The notes under the pieces were generated by a model. The model was not told the DNA's origin. It saw only the letters and a list, made by a program, of their open reading frames with translations, and ran no database searches. The translations under genes were made by a program, and so were the position numbers. Shown in pieces: positions 35,601 through 47,097 of a stretch of 64,000 nt of DNA. Each line of letters begins with the position of its first letter. Position 1 is the stretch's first letter. The DNA is from Siphonodentalium dalli (Eukaryota; Mollusca; Scaphopoda; Gadilida; Siphonodentaliidae). Location: the NCBI GenBank assembly GCA_032622095.1, contig CP136068.1, positions 159,237,465-159,301,464 of the forward strand. The letters are read 5' to 3'.

Positions 35601-36875
35601 ACGGGTGTATAATATGTTCCAATTGAACTGACTCTTGATTGGGCAGGGATTCAGAGAATATTAGGTGTCACCTCTATACGACCCTAACATGATTCGTCAG
35701 GTGTTCCGCACCTGGTCATGTGGTCCTGGTCATGTGGTCCTGGTCACGTGGTCCTTGTCACCACATCGCCGGATGAATGCTATATTGTTCTGTGTCAATT
35801 TGCCGGGAAAATGAGATATTGCTATCATTGGATTCGCATCGGAAAGCCCAATCCAATTAAACCGGAGAGCCTTGCACAAAGTATGGCAAATTCAAATGAC
35901 ATCCCTCCATTTGCCTACAATCCACCAAACTACGAATGGAGAGCGACATATCAACTGAAACACAATGCAAACATGTTCTATCTGGATAAATCCGAAATAT
36001 GTCAGTGCTATAATAGGCTAAGTTATGGTCCATTGACCCTCAAATCCATCACCTGACGAACGTCTGAGGGAATGGAGAGCGACATATCGATAACCATTTA
36101 ATCACTGAGGAATATGGTTACTTTTGTTCTCTCTCCAATAGCATTTTCACGATTATTGAAACTTTGTTCAATCTATTGGCACAACATCACTGAACTCGTC
36201 AGTTTAACACAAGTAACCGCGTAAGCAAGGACAAGAGTGGTACCATTTGAGTGGTTTCGATTTGATTTTGATTGTTTCATGGTTCTTAAATAGTATACGT
36301 TATAAATACAAAAGTTGTGTAACTAAAATATAATTATACGGTACTTCGCTTCACTCCCCTCTTGCGTTTTGGCCGATGTACGGTATGCAATACCAATTAA
36401 CTTGACAAACGTTCTTCCTTCCTGCACTCTATCCCTCTACCCCCTCCTTGAACAATATTTTTTTCGGATCTAACATGTTATCCCCGTCTGCTAAATTTAC
36501 CCTATATGGTATCTACTCTGATACCAAGGGTAAACTTCCTGCTCCGAGGAAAAGACTTTATAAAAGCCTTTTAGGCTTGTTGTCCAATCCCCGTTTTGAA
36601 TATTATTATTACTTATGTCAATTTGTATGAATGTATTACATGTTTTGTTCGAAATTAAATATTATTTACACCAAGAGTGGTGCCAAGAATCCAAGAAAAG
36701 CCAGTGAATGTAGGAAACATTCACGAACCGATATTATTCCAACAATGGTTGCGCTTGTGCCTACAAAATAGCCATCGATTATGGTATGTTTGCAACAAAA
36801 GACACACCCATTATTATAATATGATATAACATTTGTGTTTGAATGTTTTGTACACATAAATTCAATTCGTTCAAA
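35601..36875. other. Gene-free stretch
   Basis: The 112-codon frame at 35718-36056 begins within GGTCATGTGGTCCT repeats. Its second half could be an exon remnant, but no family or splice evidence supports it. Nothing else is seen. Confidence 0.4.
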
Positions 36876-37275
36876 TTAACCCTTTACCCAACATAACGGC
36901 CAAAACCGGCCAAATAAAGCTTCAACAGCCTAAAATATCTTCGGTCTGTCTCAATAGAACCATACAAATATGGATATCATTGGAACCGGCTCCTTGACCA
37001 CATTGTGATAGTTACAGTTATGCCCTGTGCCAATGCATTCTCTTATATATGCGAGTCGACCATAGGTCGCCTCGCATATATAAGAGAATGCATTGGCCTA
37101 AACAAAATCTGTTTTTAACACTTTTAACCATTTTTTCTTACATTCTTTAACAATTTTATAATTTTTAATGTGTTAAGCCAATGCATTCTCTTATATATGC
37201 GAGGCGACCTATGGTCGACTCGCATATATAAGAGAATGCATTGGCACAGGGCCATTATGTTGGGTAAAGGGTTAA
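36876..37275. mobile_element. Family B TTAA MITE, complete copy
   Basis: It runs from TTAACCCTTTACCCAACAT (36876) to ATGTTGGGTAAAGGGTTAA (37275). TTAA ends plus CCCTTT are typical of piggyBac-type non-autonomous elements. Two facing hairpin cores lie at 37028-37097 and 37177-37245, the same module as in family A although the ends are unrelated. No coding capacity. Confidence 0.85.
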
Positions 37276-37370
37276 CAAACCACCGTTAAAATGATAGCAT
37301 TAGCTAAACTAACGCTACTTTTAGTAGTTGAGCAGGACGCGTGGTCGTCATAGCAAATTAGCAGGACAAC

Positions 37371-37717
37371 TTAAAGGGGGACTGTACCCGACATGCGGCC
37401 ATTTATGTGACCATCTCATTTTGTACTTGTAATATATGCAGCCAATTAATGAATTTTACACATGGAGGAGTGCAAAATACACTCACATGATCTACGAGCG
37501 ATACAAACGACATGGTAATTATACTGGACATGACTCCAGTCATTATCTCATTTTCATTATAATTAACATGTTGCTTGCATCGTTCACAAAGCACATGCAT
37601 GAGTGTATTTTGCACTCACCCATGGCTCAAATTCATTCAGTTGTTGCATATATTATGATGAATATAAAAGGATATGGTCCAATAAATGGCAGGAGTTAGA
37701 GTACAGTACCCCTTTAA
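37371..37717. mobile_element. Family E TTAA MITE at the head of the satellite
   Basis: The left end TTAAAGGGGGACTGTAC matches the reverse complement of the right end GTACAGTACCCCTTTAA (37701-37717). Similarity continues inward (GCCATTTAT..GACCAT) for about 45 bp. Its left flank (AGCAGGACAAC) is a diverged copy of 34325-34335, where the TTAA is uninterrupted. The open frames inside are not gene-like. Confidence 0.8.
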
Positions 37718-40700
37718 CCATGAGTTAGAGTACAGTACCCCTTTAATCAGGGATGTTAGAGTACAGTACCCCTTTAATCAGGAGTTAGAGTACAGTACCC
37801 CTTTAATCAGGAGATAGAGCACAGTACCCCTTTAATCAGGGATGTTAGAGTACAGTACCCCTTTAATCAGGAGTTAGAGTACAGTACCCCTTTAATCAGG
37901 GATTTTTGAGTACAGTACCCCTTTAATCAGGGATGTTAGAGTACAGTACCCCTTTAATCAGGGATGTTAGAGTACAGTACCCCTTTAATCAGGGATGTTA
38001 GAGTACAGTACCCCTTTAGTCAGGGATGTTAGAGTACAGTACCCCTTTAATCAGGGATGTTAGAGTACAGTACCCCTTTAATCAGGGATGTTAGAGTACA
38101 GTACCCCTTTAATCAGGGATGTTAGAGTACAGTACCCCTTTAATCAGGGATGTTAGAGTACAGTACCCCTTTAATCAGGGATGTTAGAGTACAGTACCCC
38201 TTTAATCAGGAGTTAGAGTACAGTACCCCTTTAATCAGGAGTTAGAGTACAGTACCCCTTTAATCAGGAGTTAGAGTACAGTACCCCTTTAATCGGGAGT
38301 TAGAATGCAGTACCCCTTTAATCAGGAGTTATAGCACAGTACCCCTTTAATCAGAAGTTAGAGTACAGTACCCCTTTAATCAGGGATGTTTGAGTACAGT
38401 ACCCCTTTAATTAGGGATGTTAGAGTACAGTAACCCTTTAATCAGGAGTTAGAGTACAGTAACCCTTTAATCAGGAGTTAGAGTACAGTACCCCTTAAAT
38501 CAGGAGTTATAGTACAGTACCCCTTTAATCAGGAGTTAGAGTACAGTACCCCTTTAATCAGGAGTTAGAGTACAGTACCCCTTTAATCAGGAGTTAGAGT
38601 ACAGTACCCCTTTAATCAGGGATGTTAGAGTAAAGTACCCCTTTAATCAGGAATGTTAGAGTACAGTACCCCTTTAATCAGGAGTTAGAGTACAGTACCC
38701 CTTTAATCAGGAGATAGAGCACAGTACCCCTTTAATCAGGAGTTAGAGTACAGTACCCCTTTAATCGGGGATGTTAGATTACAGTACCCCTTTAATCAGG
38801 AGTTAGAGTACAGTACCCCTTTAATCAGGGATGTTAGAGTACAGTACCCCTTTAATCAGGAATGTTAGAGTACAGTACCCCTTTAATCAGGAGTTAGAGT
38901 ACAGTACCCCTTTAATCGGGAGTTAGAGTACACTATTCCTGTAATCGGGAGATAGAGTACAGTACCCCTTTAATCAGGAGTTAGAATACAGTACCCCTTT
39001 AATCAGGAGATAGAGTACAGTACCCCTTTAATCAGGAGTTAGAGTACAGTACCCCTTTAATCAGGAGTTAGAGTACAGTACCCCTTTAATCAGGAGTTAG
39101 AGTACAGTACCCCTTTAATCAGGAGTTAGAGTACACTATTCCTTTAATCGGGAGATAGAGTACAGTACCCCTTTAATCAGGAGTTAGAATACAGTACCCC
39201 TTTAATCAGGAGATAGAGTACAGTACCCCTTTAATCAGGAGTTAGAGTACAGTACCCCTTTAATCAGGAGTTAGAGTACAGTACCCCTTTAATCAGGAGT
39301 TAGAGTACAGTAACCCTTTAATCAGGAGTTAGAATACAGTACCCCTTTAATCAGGGATGTTAGATTACAGTACCCCTTTAATCGGGAGTTAGAGTACGGT
39401 ACCCCTTTAATCGGGAGTTAGAGTACAGTACCCCTTTAATCGGGAGTTAGAGTACAGTACCCCTTTAATCAGGAGTTAGAATACAGTACCCCTTTAATCA
39501 GGAGTTAGAGTACAGTACCCCTTTAATCAGGAGTTAGAGTACAGTACCCATTTAATCATGAGTTAGAGTACAGTACCCCTTTAATCGGGAGTTATAGTAC
39601 AGTACCCCTTTAATCGGGAGTTAGAGTACAGTACCCCTTTAATCAGGAGTTAGAGTACAGTACCCCTTTAATCGGGAGTTAGAGTACAGTATCCCTTTAA
39701 TCAGGAGTTAGAGTACAGTACCCCTTTAATCAGGAGTTAGAGTACAGTATCCCTTTAATCAGGAGTTAGAGTACAGTACCCCTTTAATCAGGAGTTAGAG
39801 TACAGTATCCCTTTAATCAGGAGTTAGAGTACAGTATCCCTTTAATCGGGAGTTAGAGTACAGTACCCCTTTAATCAGGGATGTTAGAGTACAGTACCCC
39901 TTTAATCAGGAGTTAGAGTACAGTACCCCTTTAATCAGGGATGTTAGAGTACAGTACCCCTTTAATCAGGAGTTAGAGTACAGTACCCCTTTAATCAGGA
40001 GTTAGAGTACAGTAATCCTTTAATCAGGGATGTTAGAGTACAGTAACCCGTTAATCAGGGATGTTAGAGTACAGTATCCCTTTATTCAGGAGTTAGAGTA
40101 CAGTAACTCTTTAATCAGGAGTTAGAGTACAGTACCCCTTTAATCGAGATATAGAGTACTGTACCCCTTTAATCAGGAGTTAGAGTACAGTAACCCTTTA
40201 ATCAGGAGTTATAATACAGTACCCCTTTAATCAGGAGTTAGAGTACAGTACCCCTTTAATCAGGAGTTAGAATACAGCACCCCTTTAATCAGAAGTTAGA
40301 GTACAGTACCCCTTTAATCAGGAGTTAGCGTACAGTACCCCTTTAATCAGGAGTTAGAGTACAGTACCCCTTTAATCAGAAGTTAGAGTACAGTAACCCT
40401 TTAATCAGGAGTTACAATACAGTACCCCTTTAATCAGGGATGTTAGAGTACAGTACCCCTTTAATCAGGAGTTAGAGTACAGTACCCCATTAATCAGGAG
40501 TTAGAGTACAGTACCCCTTTAATCAGGAGTTAGAGTACAGTACCCCTTTAATCAGGAGATAGAGCACAGTACCCCTTTAATCAGGAGTTAGAGTACAGCA
40601 CCCCTTTAATCAGGAGTTAGAGTACAGTACCCCTTTAATCGGGAGTTAGAATACAGTACCCCTTTATTCGGGAGTTAGAATACAGTACCCCTTTACTCTG

Positions 40701-41474
40701 GAGTTAGAGTACAGTAATCCTTTAATCAGGAGTTAGAATACAGTACCCCTTTAATCAGGGATGTTAGAATACAGTACCCCTTTAATCAGGAGTTAGAGTA
40801 CAGTAACCCTTTAATCAGGGATGTTAGAGTACAGTACCCCTTTAATCAGGGATGTTAGAGTACAGTACCCCTTTAATAATGAGATAGAGTACAGTACCCC
40901 TTTAATCAGGAGTTAGAGTACAGTACCCCTTTAATCAGGAGATAGAGTACAGTGCCCCTTTAATCTGGAGTTAGAGTACAGTACCCCTTTAATCAGGAGT
41001 TAGAGTACAGTACCCCTTTAATCAGGAGTTAGAGTACAGTACCCCTTTAATCAGGAGATAGAGTATAGTACCCCTTTAATCGGGAGTTAGAGTACAGTAC
41101 CCCTTTAATCAGGAGTTAGAGTACAGTACCCCTTTAATCAGGGATGTTAGAGTAAAGTACCCCTTTAATCATGAGATAGAGTACAGTACCCCTTTAATCA
41201 GGAGTTAGAGTACAGTACCCCTTTAATCAGGAGATAGAGTACAGTACCCCTTTAATCAGGGATGTTAGAGTACAGTACCCCTTTAATCATGAGTTATAGT
41301 ACAGTACCCCTTTAATCAGGAGTTAGAGTACAGTACCCCTTTAATCGGGAGATAGAGTACAGTACCCCTTTAATCAGGAGTTAGAGTACAGTACCCCTTT
41401 AATCAGGGATGTTAGAGTACAGTACCCCTTTAATCATGGATGTTAGAGTACAGTACCCCTTTAATCAGTGATGT
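37718..41474 (+). repeat. 28-31 bp minisatellite, main block
   Basis: About 130 tandem units of GGAGTTAGAGTACAGTACCC + CTTTAATCA alternate with a variant carrying GGGATGTTAGAG. Each unit holds GTACAGTACCCCTTTAA, which is exactly the right end of the MITE at 37371-37717 and includes a TTAA. The array therefore looks like tandem amplification of a transposon end. Point variants such as AGATAGAG and GTATCCC form local sub-blocks. No coding capacity. Confidence 0.95.
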
Positions 41475-41585
41475 GTTCAATGGCTCATCCGTGTCGGCGT
41501 CTCGCTCGTATCGGCATGCTTGTCACAGTCATGCAGATGCACACTCTTTATTGGCCTCTCGCTCGTATCGGCATGCTTGTCACAG
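41475..41585 (+). repeat. Island inside satellite copied from its right flank
   Basis: GATGTGTTCAATGGCTCATC and two copies of CTCGCTCGTATCGGCATGCT interrupt the satellite. The same sequence follows the last unit at 41933-42005, so flank and array have been rearranged together. Confidence 0.85.
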
Positions 41586-41935
41586 TACAGTACCCCTTTA
41601 ATCGGGAGTTAGAGTACAGTACCCCTTCAGTCAGGAGTTAGAGTACAGTATCCCTTTAATCGGGAGATAGAGTACAGTAACCCTTTAATCAGGAGTTAGA
41701 GTACAGTACCCCTTTAATCAGGGATGTTAGAGTACAGTACCCCTTTAATCAGGAGTTAGAGTACAGTACCCCTTTAATCAGGAGTTAGAGTACAGTACCC
41801 CTTTAATCAGGGATGTTAGAGTACAGTACCCCTTTAATCATGGATGTTAGAGTACAGTACCCCTTTAATCAGGAGCTAGAATACAGTACCCCTTTAATCA
41901 GGGATGTTAGAGTACAGTACCCCTTTAATCAGGGA
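41586..41935 (+). repeat. 28-31 bp minisatellite, distal block
   Basis: About a dozen further units of the same minisatellite follow the island. Confidence 0.95.
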
Positions 41936-42059
41936 TGTGTTCAATGACTCATCCGTATCGGCCTCTCGCTCGTATCGGCATGCTTGTCACAGTCATGAAG
42001 ATGTACACTCTTTACAAATTAGCAATACTTGAGGCACTTATGACAAGCTTGGATGCTGC

Positions 42060-42640
42060 TTTGTATATTAATACTATCTAACCAATCAGCAGTGGTGGAA
42101 ATCTGCGAGACCCTCACATAAGTGTTCACTGCGTAGAGACACAACATTAGTTTGAATTTAAAACCTAAAATAGGATGAACTGGTTATAATAGTGTGACAT
42201 ATGTGAGATACTGCGATGACACGTCCGGCTTTCAGTGACTCAGCATGGTTTGGCAACTTAAAGTGATGTGAAACACCCCGGCAGCGTGATCGAATAGACA
42301 TTGCGAATAATCTTGCTCAAAGTAGTTATTTTGTACGAATATGAATCCAAATTGATAACAGATCCGTCATTCTTCTATATTAATTAAATGCAATGACTCT
42401 CGATGGCGAAATCATTTTTGTTAGTCCATTGCCGATTGGTGCGTCCCGAGTCGAGATGTAAATATTTACAATTTAGCGTAGTTCAGACGATGTTTTCTAT
42501 GGAGCGGCACGGTCGATTTCTTTGAATTTTCGACGAAGTTAGTAGAACGCTACATTCCACAGGTTGGCACAGCGTCTGAGTAATAACTTATCAATTTCGT
42601 GCACCCGAACAAGACCATAATATTTCTTTAACTGGATCAT
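42060..42640 (+). pseudogene. Peptide-gene cassette lacking its coding exon
   Basis: 42060-42130 matches the distal promoter modules of the family (CTAACCAATCAGCAG, GGAAATC, CTCACATAAGTGTTCACTG). 42255-42640 aligns with 48803-49165, the region just inside the predicted 3'UTR intron of the gene at 48532 (CTTAAAGTGATGNGAAACA, ATAATCTTG, CAATGACTCTCGATGG). The coding exon expected between them is missing, so this is a family copy that lost its gene. Confidence 0.6.
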
Positions 42641-42649
42641 GTCGCCATG

Positions 42650-43170
42650 CTAGTCACATTGTGCTATATTTACAAAGTATCCTCTTGTTGCACTTATAAC
42701 GAACTTACTGGGGACTGTGTTGTCTGTATGAATACGATCCAACCAATCATCACATCCGCGGCGAAGGGTTTTAATTAAACTATCAGACCGATATCATTAA
42801 CCCTTCCATGACTGGAGATTCCTGAAATTTTGCGAAAACCCTGTGCCAATGCATTGTCTTATATATGCGAGACTCCCAAAGGGAGCCTCGCATATATAAT
42901 ATAGTACATTGGCCTAACACTATTTATTTTGACCTTGTCAGTCGGTACATTATCTTATATGTTCGAGGCTCCATATGGGAACTCACACATATAAAGTAAT
43001 GCGCTGGCATAATGTTTTTAATGCTGCACCAGCGCGGCTCCCGTCCCGTTACAGTCGCTCTCTGCTCACCGCATATACCCAAAGTGAACAGTTTGGATAG
43101 GTAGTTTTTCATTCTTCTATTTCAACGTGAATTTCATCTATCTCATATCGCTTCATATCATATAAATGTA
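42650..43170 (+). repeat. Duplicated upstream block, copy 1
   Basis: ACAAAGTATCCTCTTGTTGC, ATACGATCCAACCAAT, GTGAACAGTTTGG and CTTCATATCATATAAATGT recur in the same order at 44640-44915. The family C element at 42797-43045 is inserted in this copy only. It belongs to the repeated promoter-side module of the peptide cluster. Confidence 0.65.
42797..43045. mobile_element. Family C TTAA MITE, right end unclear
   Basis: It starts TTAACCCTTCCATGACTGG. The first hairpin core (42843-42913) carries GACTCCCAAAGGGAGCCTC in the loop region. A second, diverged hairpin spans about 42943-43012. The right TTAA end is not recognisable. Confidence 0.65.
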
Positions 43171-43613
43171 CCGTCTTTTCGGCAAGAGTGCTGTGAGATA
43201 TAGAAACACCGAAGGATGTAAAATCAAAGTCAAATTAATAGCGTCGCATTAATCAAAAGGATGTAAGTCGGTTTTGATAATTTTTTCAGGAGAGACAAAA
43301 ACTTTTTGATTGACATTTGACTGCTCATTTTACGCGCAACCGATGTCAACAACACATCCTTTGAGCATATATAACTTCACCCCTTTAGCTGACTTAAGAT
43401 TTTACGAATATTCCCGCAAAAAAGGCCGTAATTGCCACGAAATGTCTCCGGCAAAAACGGTATTTGTTGTCGAGATAAGATGTGTTAGTATCAAAATGGC
43501 ACATCTCGCTAATTTTTGTTTCTTGGTCAAAAAGATAATCGAAAGAAATCAAAGCCAAATTTCAGAGATAAATAACAAGGTTCAGATTGAACTAGGGGTG
43601 CGAAGTTTGACAC
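43171..43613. other. Gene-free stretch
   Basis: The 136-codon frame at 43310-43720 runs into the family C element and its hairpin. It shows no domain or signal and is probably chance. Confidence 0.4.
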
Positions 43614-43875
43614 TTAACCCTGTGATGACTGGAGCTTCCTGTATTTGTGCGAAAACCCTGTGCCAATGCGTTCTATACATATGTGAGTCGCCCATAGGGC
43701 GCCTCGCATATATAAGATAATGCATTGGCCTAACAATATACATCTTGATCATGTAAGCTAGTGTATTCTCTTATATATGCGATGCTCCCTATGGGAGACT
43801 CGCATATATAAGATAATGCACTGGCACATGATCTTTAATGCCACACACTCGCAGCGCACGTCATGAAATGGTTAA
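43614..43875. mobile_element. Family C TTAA MITE, complete copy
   Basis: It runs from TTAACCCTGTGATGACTGG to CGTCATGAAATGGTTAA. The hairpin cores at about 43663-43730 and 43757-43825 face each other, with loop sequences CCCATAGGGC and CCCTATGGGA. The TTAA ends point to a piggyBac-like mobiliser. Confidence 0.8.
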
Positions 43876-45180
43876 CAGTCAAGTTGAACTTCCGAAGCCA
43901 TGGTTGCGCATGTAAGTCCGATGTAAGTTATACTTTCGTTATTTTACTGCAAGGCGACGATAGTATAGTAAGAGTGATCTGGAATTATAGAGTAGTAATA
44001 CTGCTGTGTACGCCAAGGGAGGGGTCTACTAAAGGAATTATTCCAACCAGTCATAAAAGTATATGTTGGAATGGTATATTATTCATTTGAAAGGAGGTTC
44101 AAGTCAAATTAGCAGACAACAGTATGACGAAAAGATAACACAAGTGAAGAAAACTATAGTGGGACATGTTCACATAATAAGTTCAACAAAAGTTATTTGA
44201 ACTTATTATCTGAACATTTCCTACTACTGGCTTATGAGGATTTGGTATAGTATGGGTTAAATGTCTATATTCACGCAATTAGCTCCCGTGTGAATCAGTA
44301 CATTTTGTCATGCGGTTAACACGAACGTTTCCGACGCTTCAGTTATTGGCTGATGACCGAAACGCCTACGTCACCTCAAGCCGATTGTGTGCACCCGCTC
44401 GCTGTTTGTTGTAATTGGGATACTGTGTTGGAATTTGAACAATAGGATATATATAAATTTTTTAGCAGTTTTGAAAAGTGGTTCAAATGATTAATGTTAT
44501 ATTAAAATGTATATTTGTATAAATTCGGGATTCACACAGTTTGTTTAATTAATCTTCCGGTCAAAATCCAATGAACCCAATCGATCTGGAAGTCATTTAT
44601 TAAGTGCATCCATTGGTGCAGTGTGTATATGATATGGGCATTTATATGAAATATCATTTACAAAGTAGCCACTTGTCGCGCGTACAACTTACTTACTGCG
44701 CGGTCTGAATACGATCCAACCAATATGCGATTCAGCAGCGACGGAAATCCAAGAAACGCTCAGGCCGCTAGCATTACCATTGTTGTTTCCCAGTCCCTAT
44801 ACCAACTGTGAACAGTTTGGGTAAGATTGCTGTCCAATATTTGTTATACCTCTTCGTTTTCAACATGAATTTGGCCCATAAAATATCCCTTCATATCATA
44901 TAAATGTGTTATCTCATTTACAAATTTATTTCTCATAATTTTCTTAATTTAGAAACTGATAAATTGAAACAAATCTAACCATGTGTGGTGTTGCATCGAA
45001 GTTATAATCTGTGCCTGTATAATACAATATAATTTGACGTCTATCATGCCGATATGTCTTCCAGAATGGGGCTTTTCCTTTGGTGTGTATGGAGTTGGTA
45101 AACTAAGAAATAAACAAGCTTGGCCTCACATAAGTGTATCACTGCAAACGGGCAATTATAAGTGTTCTAACTGACCCTCG
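43876..45180. other. Gene-free region upstream of peptide gene
   Basis: It contains the second copy of the upstream block at 44640-44915. At 45128-45150 it holds CTCACATAAGTGTATCACTG, which matches the distal promoter word seen before the other family genes. A small inverted repeat (AATAAGTTCAA / TTGAACTTATT) lies at about 44176-44208. Confidence 0.5.
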
Positions 45181-45230
45181 ACCACCGAAATCCCATACAT
45201 AATTAAGCTAGAATTAGTGTAACGACATTG

Positions 45231-45309
45231 CTATACCTGCATACAGTATACACAGAACGGGAGATAACTCGAAATTTTGAGATATATTTTGAACATACAA
45301 AAGCAGACG
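45231..45309 (+). promoter_or_regulatory. Core promoter and 5'UTR of peptide gene
   Basis: CTATACC at 45231 lies exactly 24 nt before GAACGGGAGATAACTCGA (45255). The same spacing is found at 48451/48475 and 53024/53048. The block from GAACGG through AAGCAGACG to the ATG is nearly identical in the three genes (55-57 nt). By position the CTAT box acts as a TATA element and transcription should start around 45258-45265. Confidence 0.65.
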
Positions 45310-45558
45310 ATGAAATTCATAGGAGTATTATTATCGTTAATTCTCGTGATTTCGCTGGTTGTCGCGGAAGGTAACGAGAGCCCATTGTGGCACGCGCTCC
45401 ACCGTCACCACGCACGAGCATATAAGCGTCTGATGCCATCAAGTTTAGGAAATAATGGGTGGAGCGGGTTCCATAACGTAAATCTCAAATGGAAAAACTG
45501 TGAGAGGAAATGTTTTCGGATTGGTGCGAGAACACTCTGTATTAAACGGAGATGTTAG
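45310..45558 (+). CDS. Secreted cationic 4-Cys peptide precursor
   Basis: 82 residues. The in-frame ATG 33 nt upstream lies in the conserved 5'UTR, so the start is set at MKFIG, which aligns with MKFVG and MKYVG of the paralogues. Residues 1-19 are a signal peptide (LLSLILVISLVVA), 20-38 a short propeptide with NESPL, and K39-R40 a likely proprotein-convertase site. The mature part (41-82) is basic, about +8 by count, with cysteines 64, 68, 77 and 82 (C-x3-C-x8-C-x4-C) and FRIGARTL between the middle pair, which suggests a two-disulphide beta-hairpin. Secreted host-defence peptide is the best guess from architecture; a signalling peptide is possible. No named family was recognised. Confidence 0.85.
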   Translation: MKFIGVLLSLILVISLVVAEGNESPLWHALHRHHARAYKRLMPSSLGNNGWSGFHNVNLKWKNCERKCFRIGARTLCIKRRC

Positions 45559-45576
45559 AATATGATTCTTATTGAG

Positions 45577-45582
45577 GTGAGT
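45577..45582 (+). other. Predicted 5' splice donor in 3'UTR
   Basis: GAG|GTGAGT starts 19 nt after the stop codon. An exon junction this close to the stop would not be expected to trigger nonsense-mediated decay. The position is conserved among the paralogues. Confidence 0.6.
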
Positions 45583-46100
45583 CGGATATGTTACAAATAT
45601 CTTACGTAATAAACTCACAACGTCTTGAAACTTCTACTTTTGAAAGCCGATATCTAATCATCTCTTATTAACGATCTCGTTGGCACGTTCTGATGTTAGA
45701 AATGCTCTAATCTTTTAATGGGGCGGGTGTCAGGTTCCACATTTCTAGGTGTCAGGGTGGAAATGTTCAATAATTGGAAAGTTTGAGGTACCAGTTGGAA
45801 CGTTCCAATAAAAGGGAGTGGAAATTTGCAAAGCTGGGAGTTTTGTCTGGTTCAAATGGGGGGGGGGGGGGGTGCAGTTGGAAATTTCAAGTGAACATAC
45901 CCAAACGGGGTCCCTGACCATGCGGTTTCCTTAATCATTTTCCATAACTATATACTCTGGCTACGTTCCACCACTTAAAACCTGGGAATGGTTTGAAGAT
46001 CTGACGGGGTACTTCATAACACTTGTACTATATCTCTTAGCCAATACCCGTTGTTAATAATGTTTTTTCATGAAGGCGAAGGTCGCACTTCGAGATCGCA
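45583..46100. other. Gene-free stretch with poly-G tract
   Basis: Probably the intron downstream of the peptide gene. It contains loosely repeated GGTGTCAGG and GGAAATTTG words and a poly-G run at about 45859-45872. Confidence 0.45.
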
Positions 46101-47095
46101 TGATTTAGGCGACTCTGTGAGCCGATTTTGCAATCAACATTGAATTGTTTATTCGATAAATGTCATTATTGTAAGTGACACAGAACGAAATCGGCTCACA
46201 ACAGTTACGTAAATCATGCAATCTCAAACTCCGACTTCCAAGTACTGTTATGAACTAATAAATATTACCTGCGTTATTTTTTTCAATGTTATAAAGTTCC
46301 CCATCAGAACAGGTCTAAACAAAAAGTTATCAGGTTTTAAATGGGTGCATTTTTAAGGCGACCCTATATGAACCAATTTCACAATTAAAAATGTATGAAT
46401 TACCCGGATAACTTTCCTTTAGACGACTCTGTGAGCTGAATTGATTCTTCAATAACTTTCATTATTGCAAGTGATACAGAGCGAAATCGACTCACAACAA
46501 TTGCGAAAATAATTCAACCTGGAGCTTCGACTTCCAAGTACTGTTATTTGTAAGACTATTTACTGATAGCTGGACGCCGCGTGGGTATGGTTAATATAAA
46601 AGGTCATTGCCCTGGCGCCATACTCTATACATTTATCTCCGTGGAAAAGCGACTCTGGGCGAAAAGACTCTTAATCATTTCACCACGGGCCGTTGAGCCC
46701 ACAAAGAATATTTGTATGTTAAACCTGTTTGGATGTACACCGTATACGTGGTCCAATCGAAATGCGGCATGAATTGGAGCAAGGGTGTTGGCCATATAGA
46801 CATTATATATATATTGTAAGCGACCAGTCTCTCTGACGCTCTCTACTACGCACGCATATATAGTACAGATGTAATATATATTGCTTTCCGTGACTGTTCG
46901 TTTGACGTGTTTATACTTGTGTTGAATAAATGCCATCATATCTAAGAGTTCTGACTTAGTGATAAGGAACCTGGGAGTACTACATATAAATTAATTAATA
47001 TTACCTGCATAATTTGTTTTTAAATGTTATAAAGTTCCTCATCAGAACAGGTCTAAGAAATACTAAGTCGTCATATTTTAAATGGGTGTAATATT
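46100..47095 (+). repeat. Diverged duplicated segments
   Basis: 46115-46255 (GGCGACTCTGTGAGCCGATT, AATGTCATTATTGTAAGTGA, CTTCCAAGTACTGTTAT) recurs at about 46425-46555. 46262-46345 (ATTACCTGCGTTATTTTTTT, AAAGTTCCCCATCAGAACAG) recurs at 46998-47085. No gene is supported within. Confidence 0.65.
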
Positions 47096-47097
47096 AT

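Noticed and set aside
35718-36056. 112-codon frame
   Set aside because: It begins in a GGTCATGTGGTCCT repeat, and the rest shows no domain, signal peptide or convincing splice sites.
37691-41935. Possible CRISPR-like regularly spaced repeats
   Set aside because: Units are directly adjacent with no unique spacers, and the unit is a transposon end; it is a minisatellite in an animal genome.
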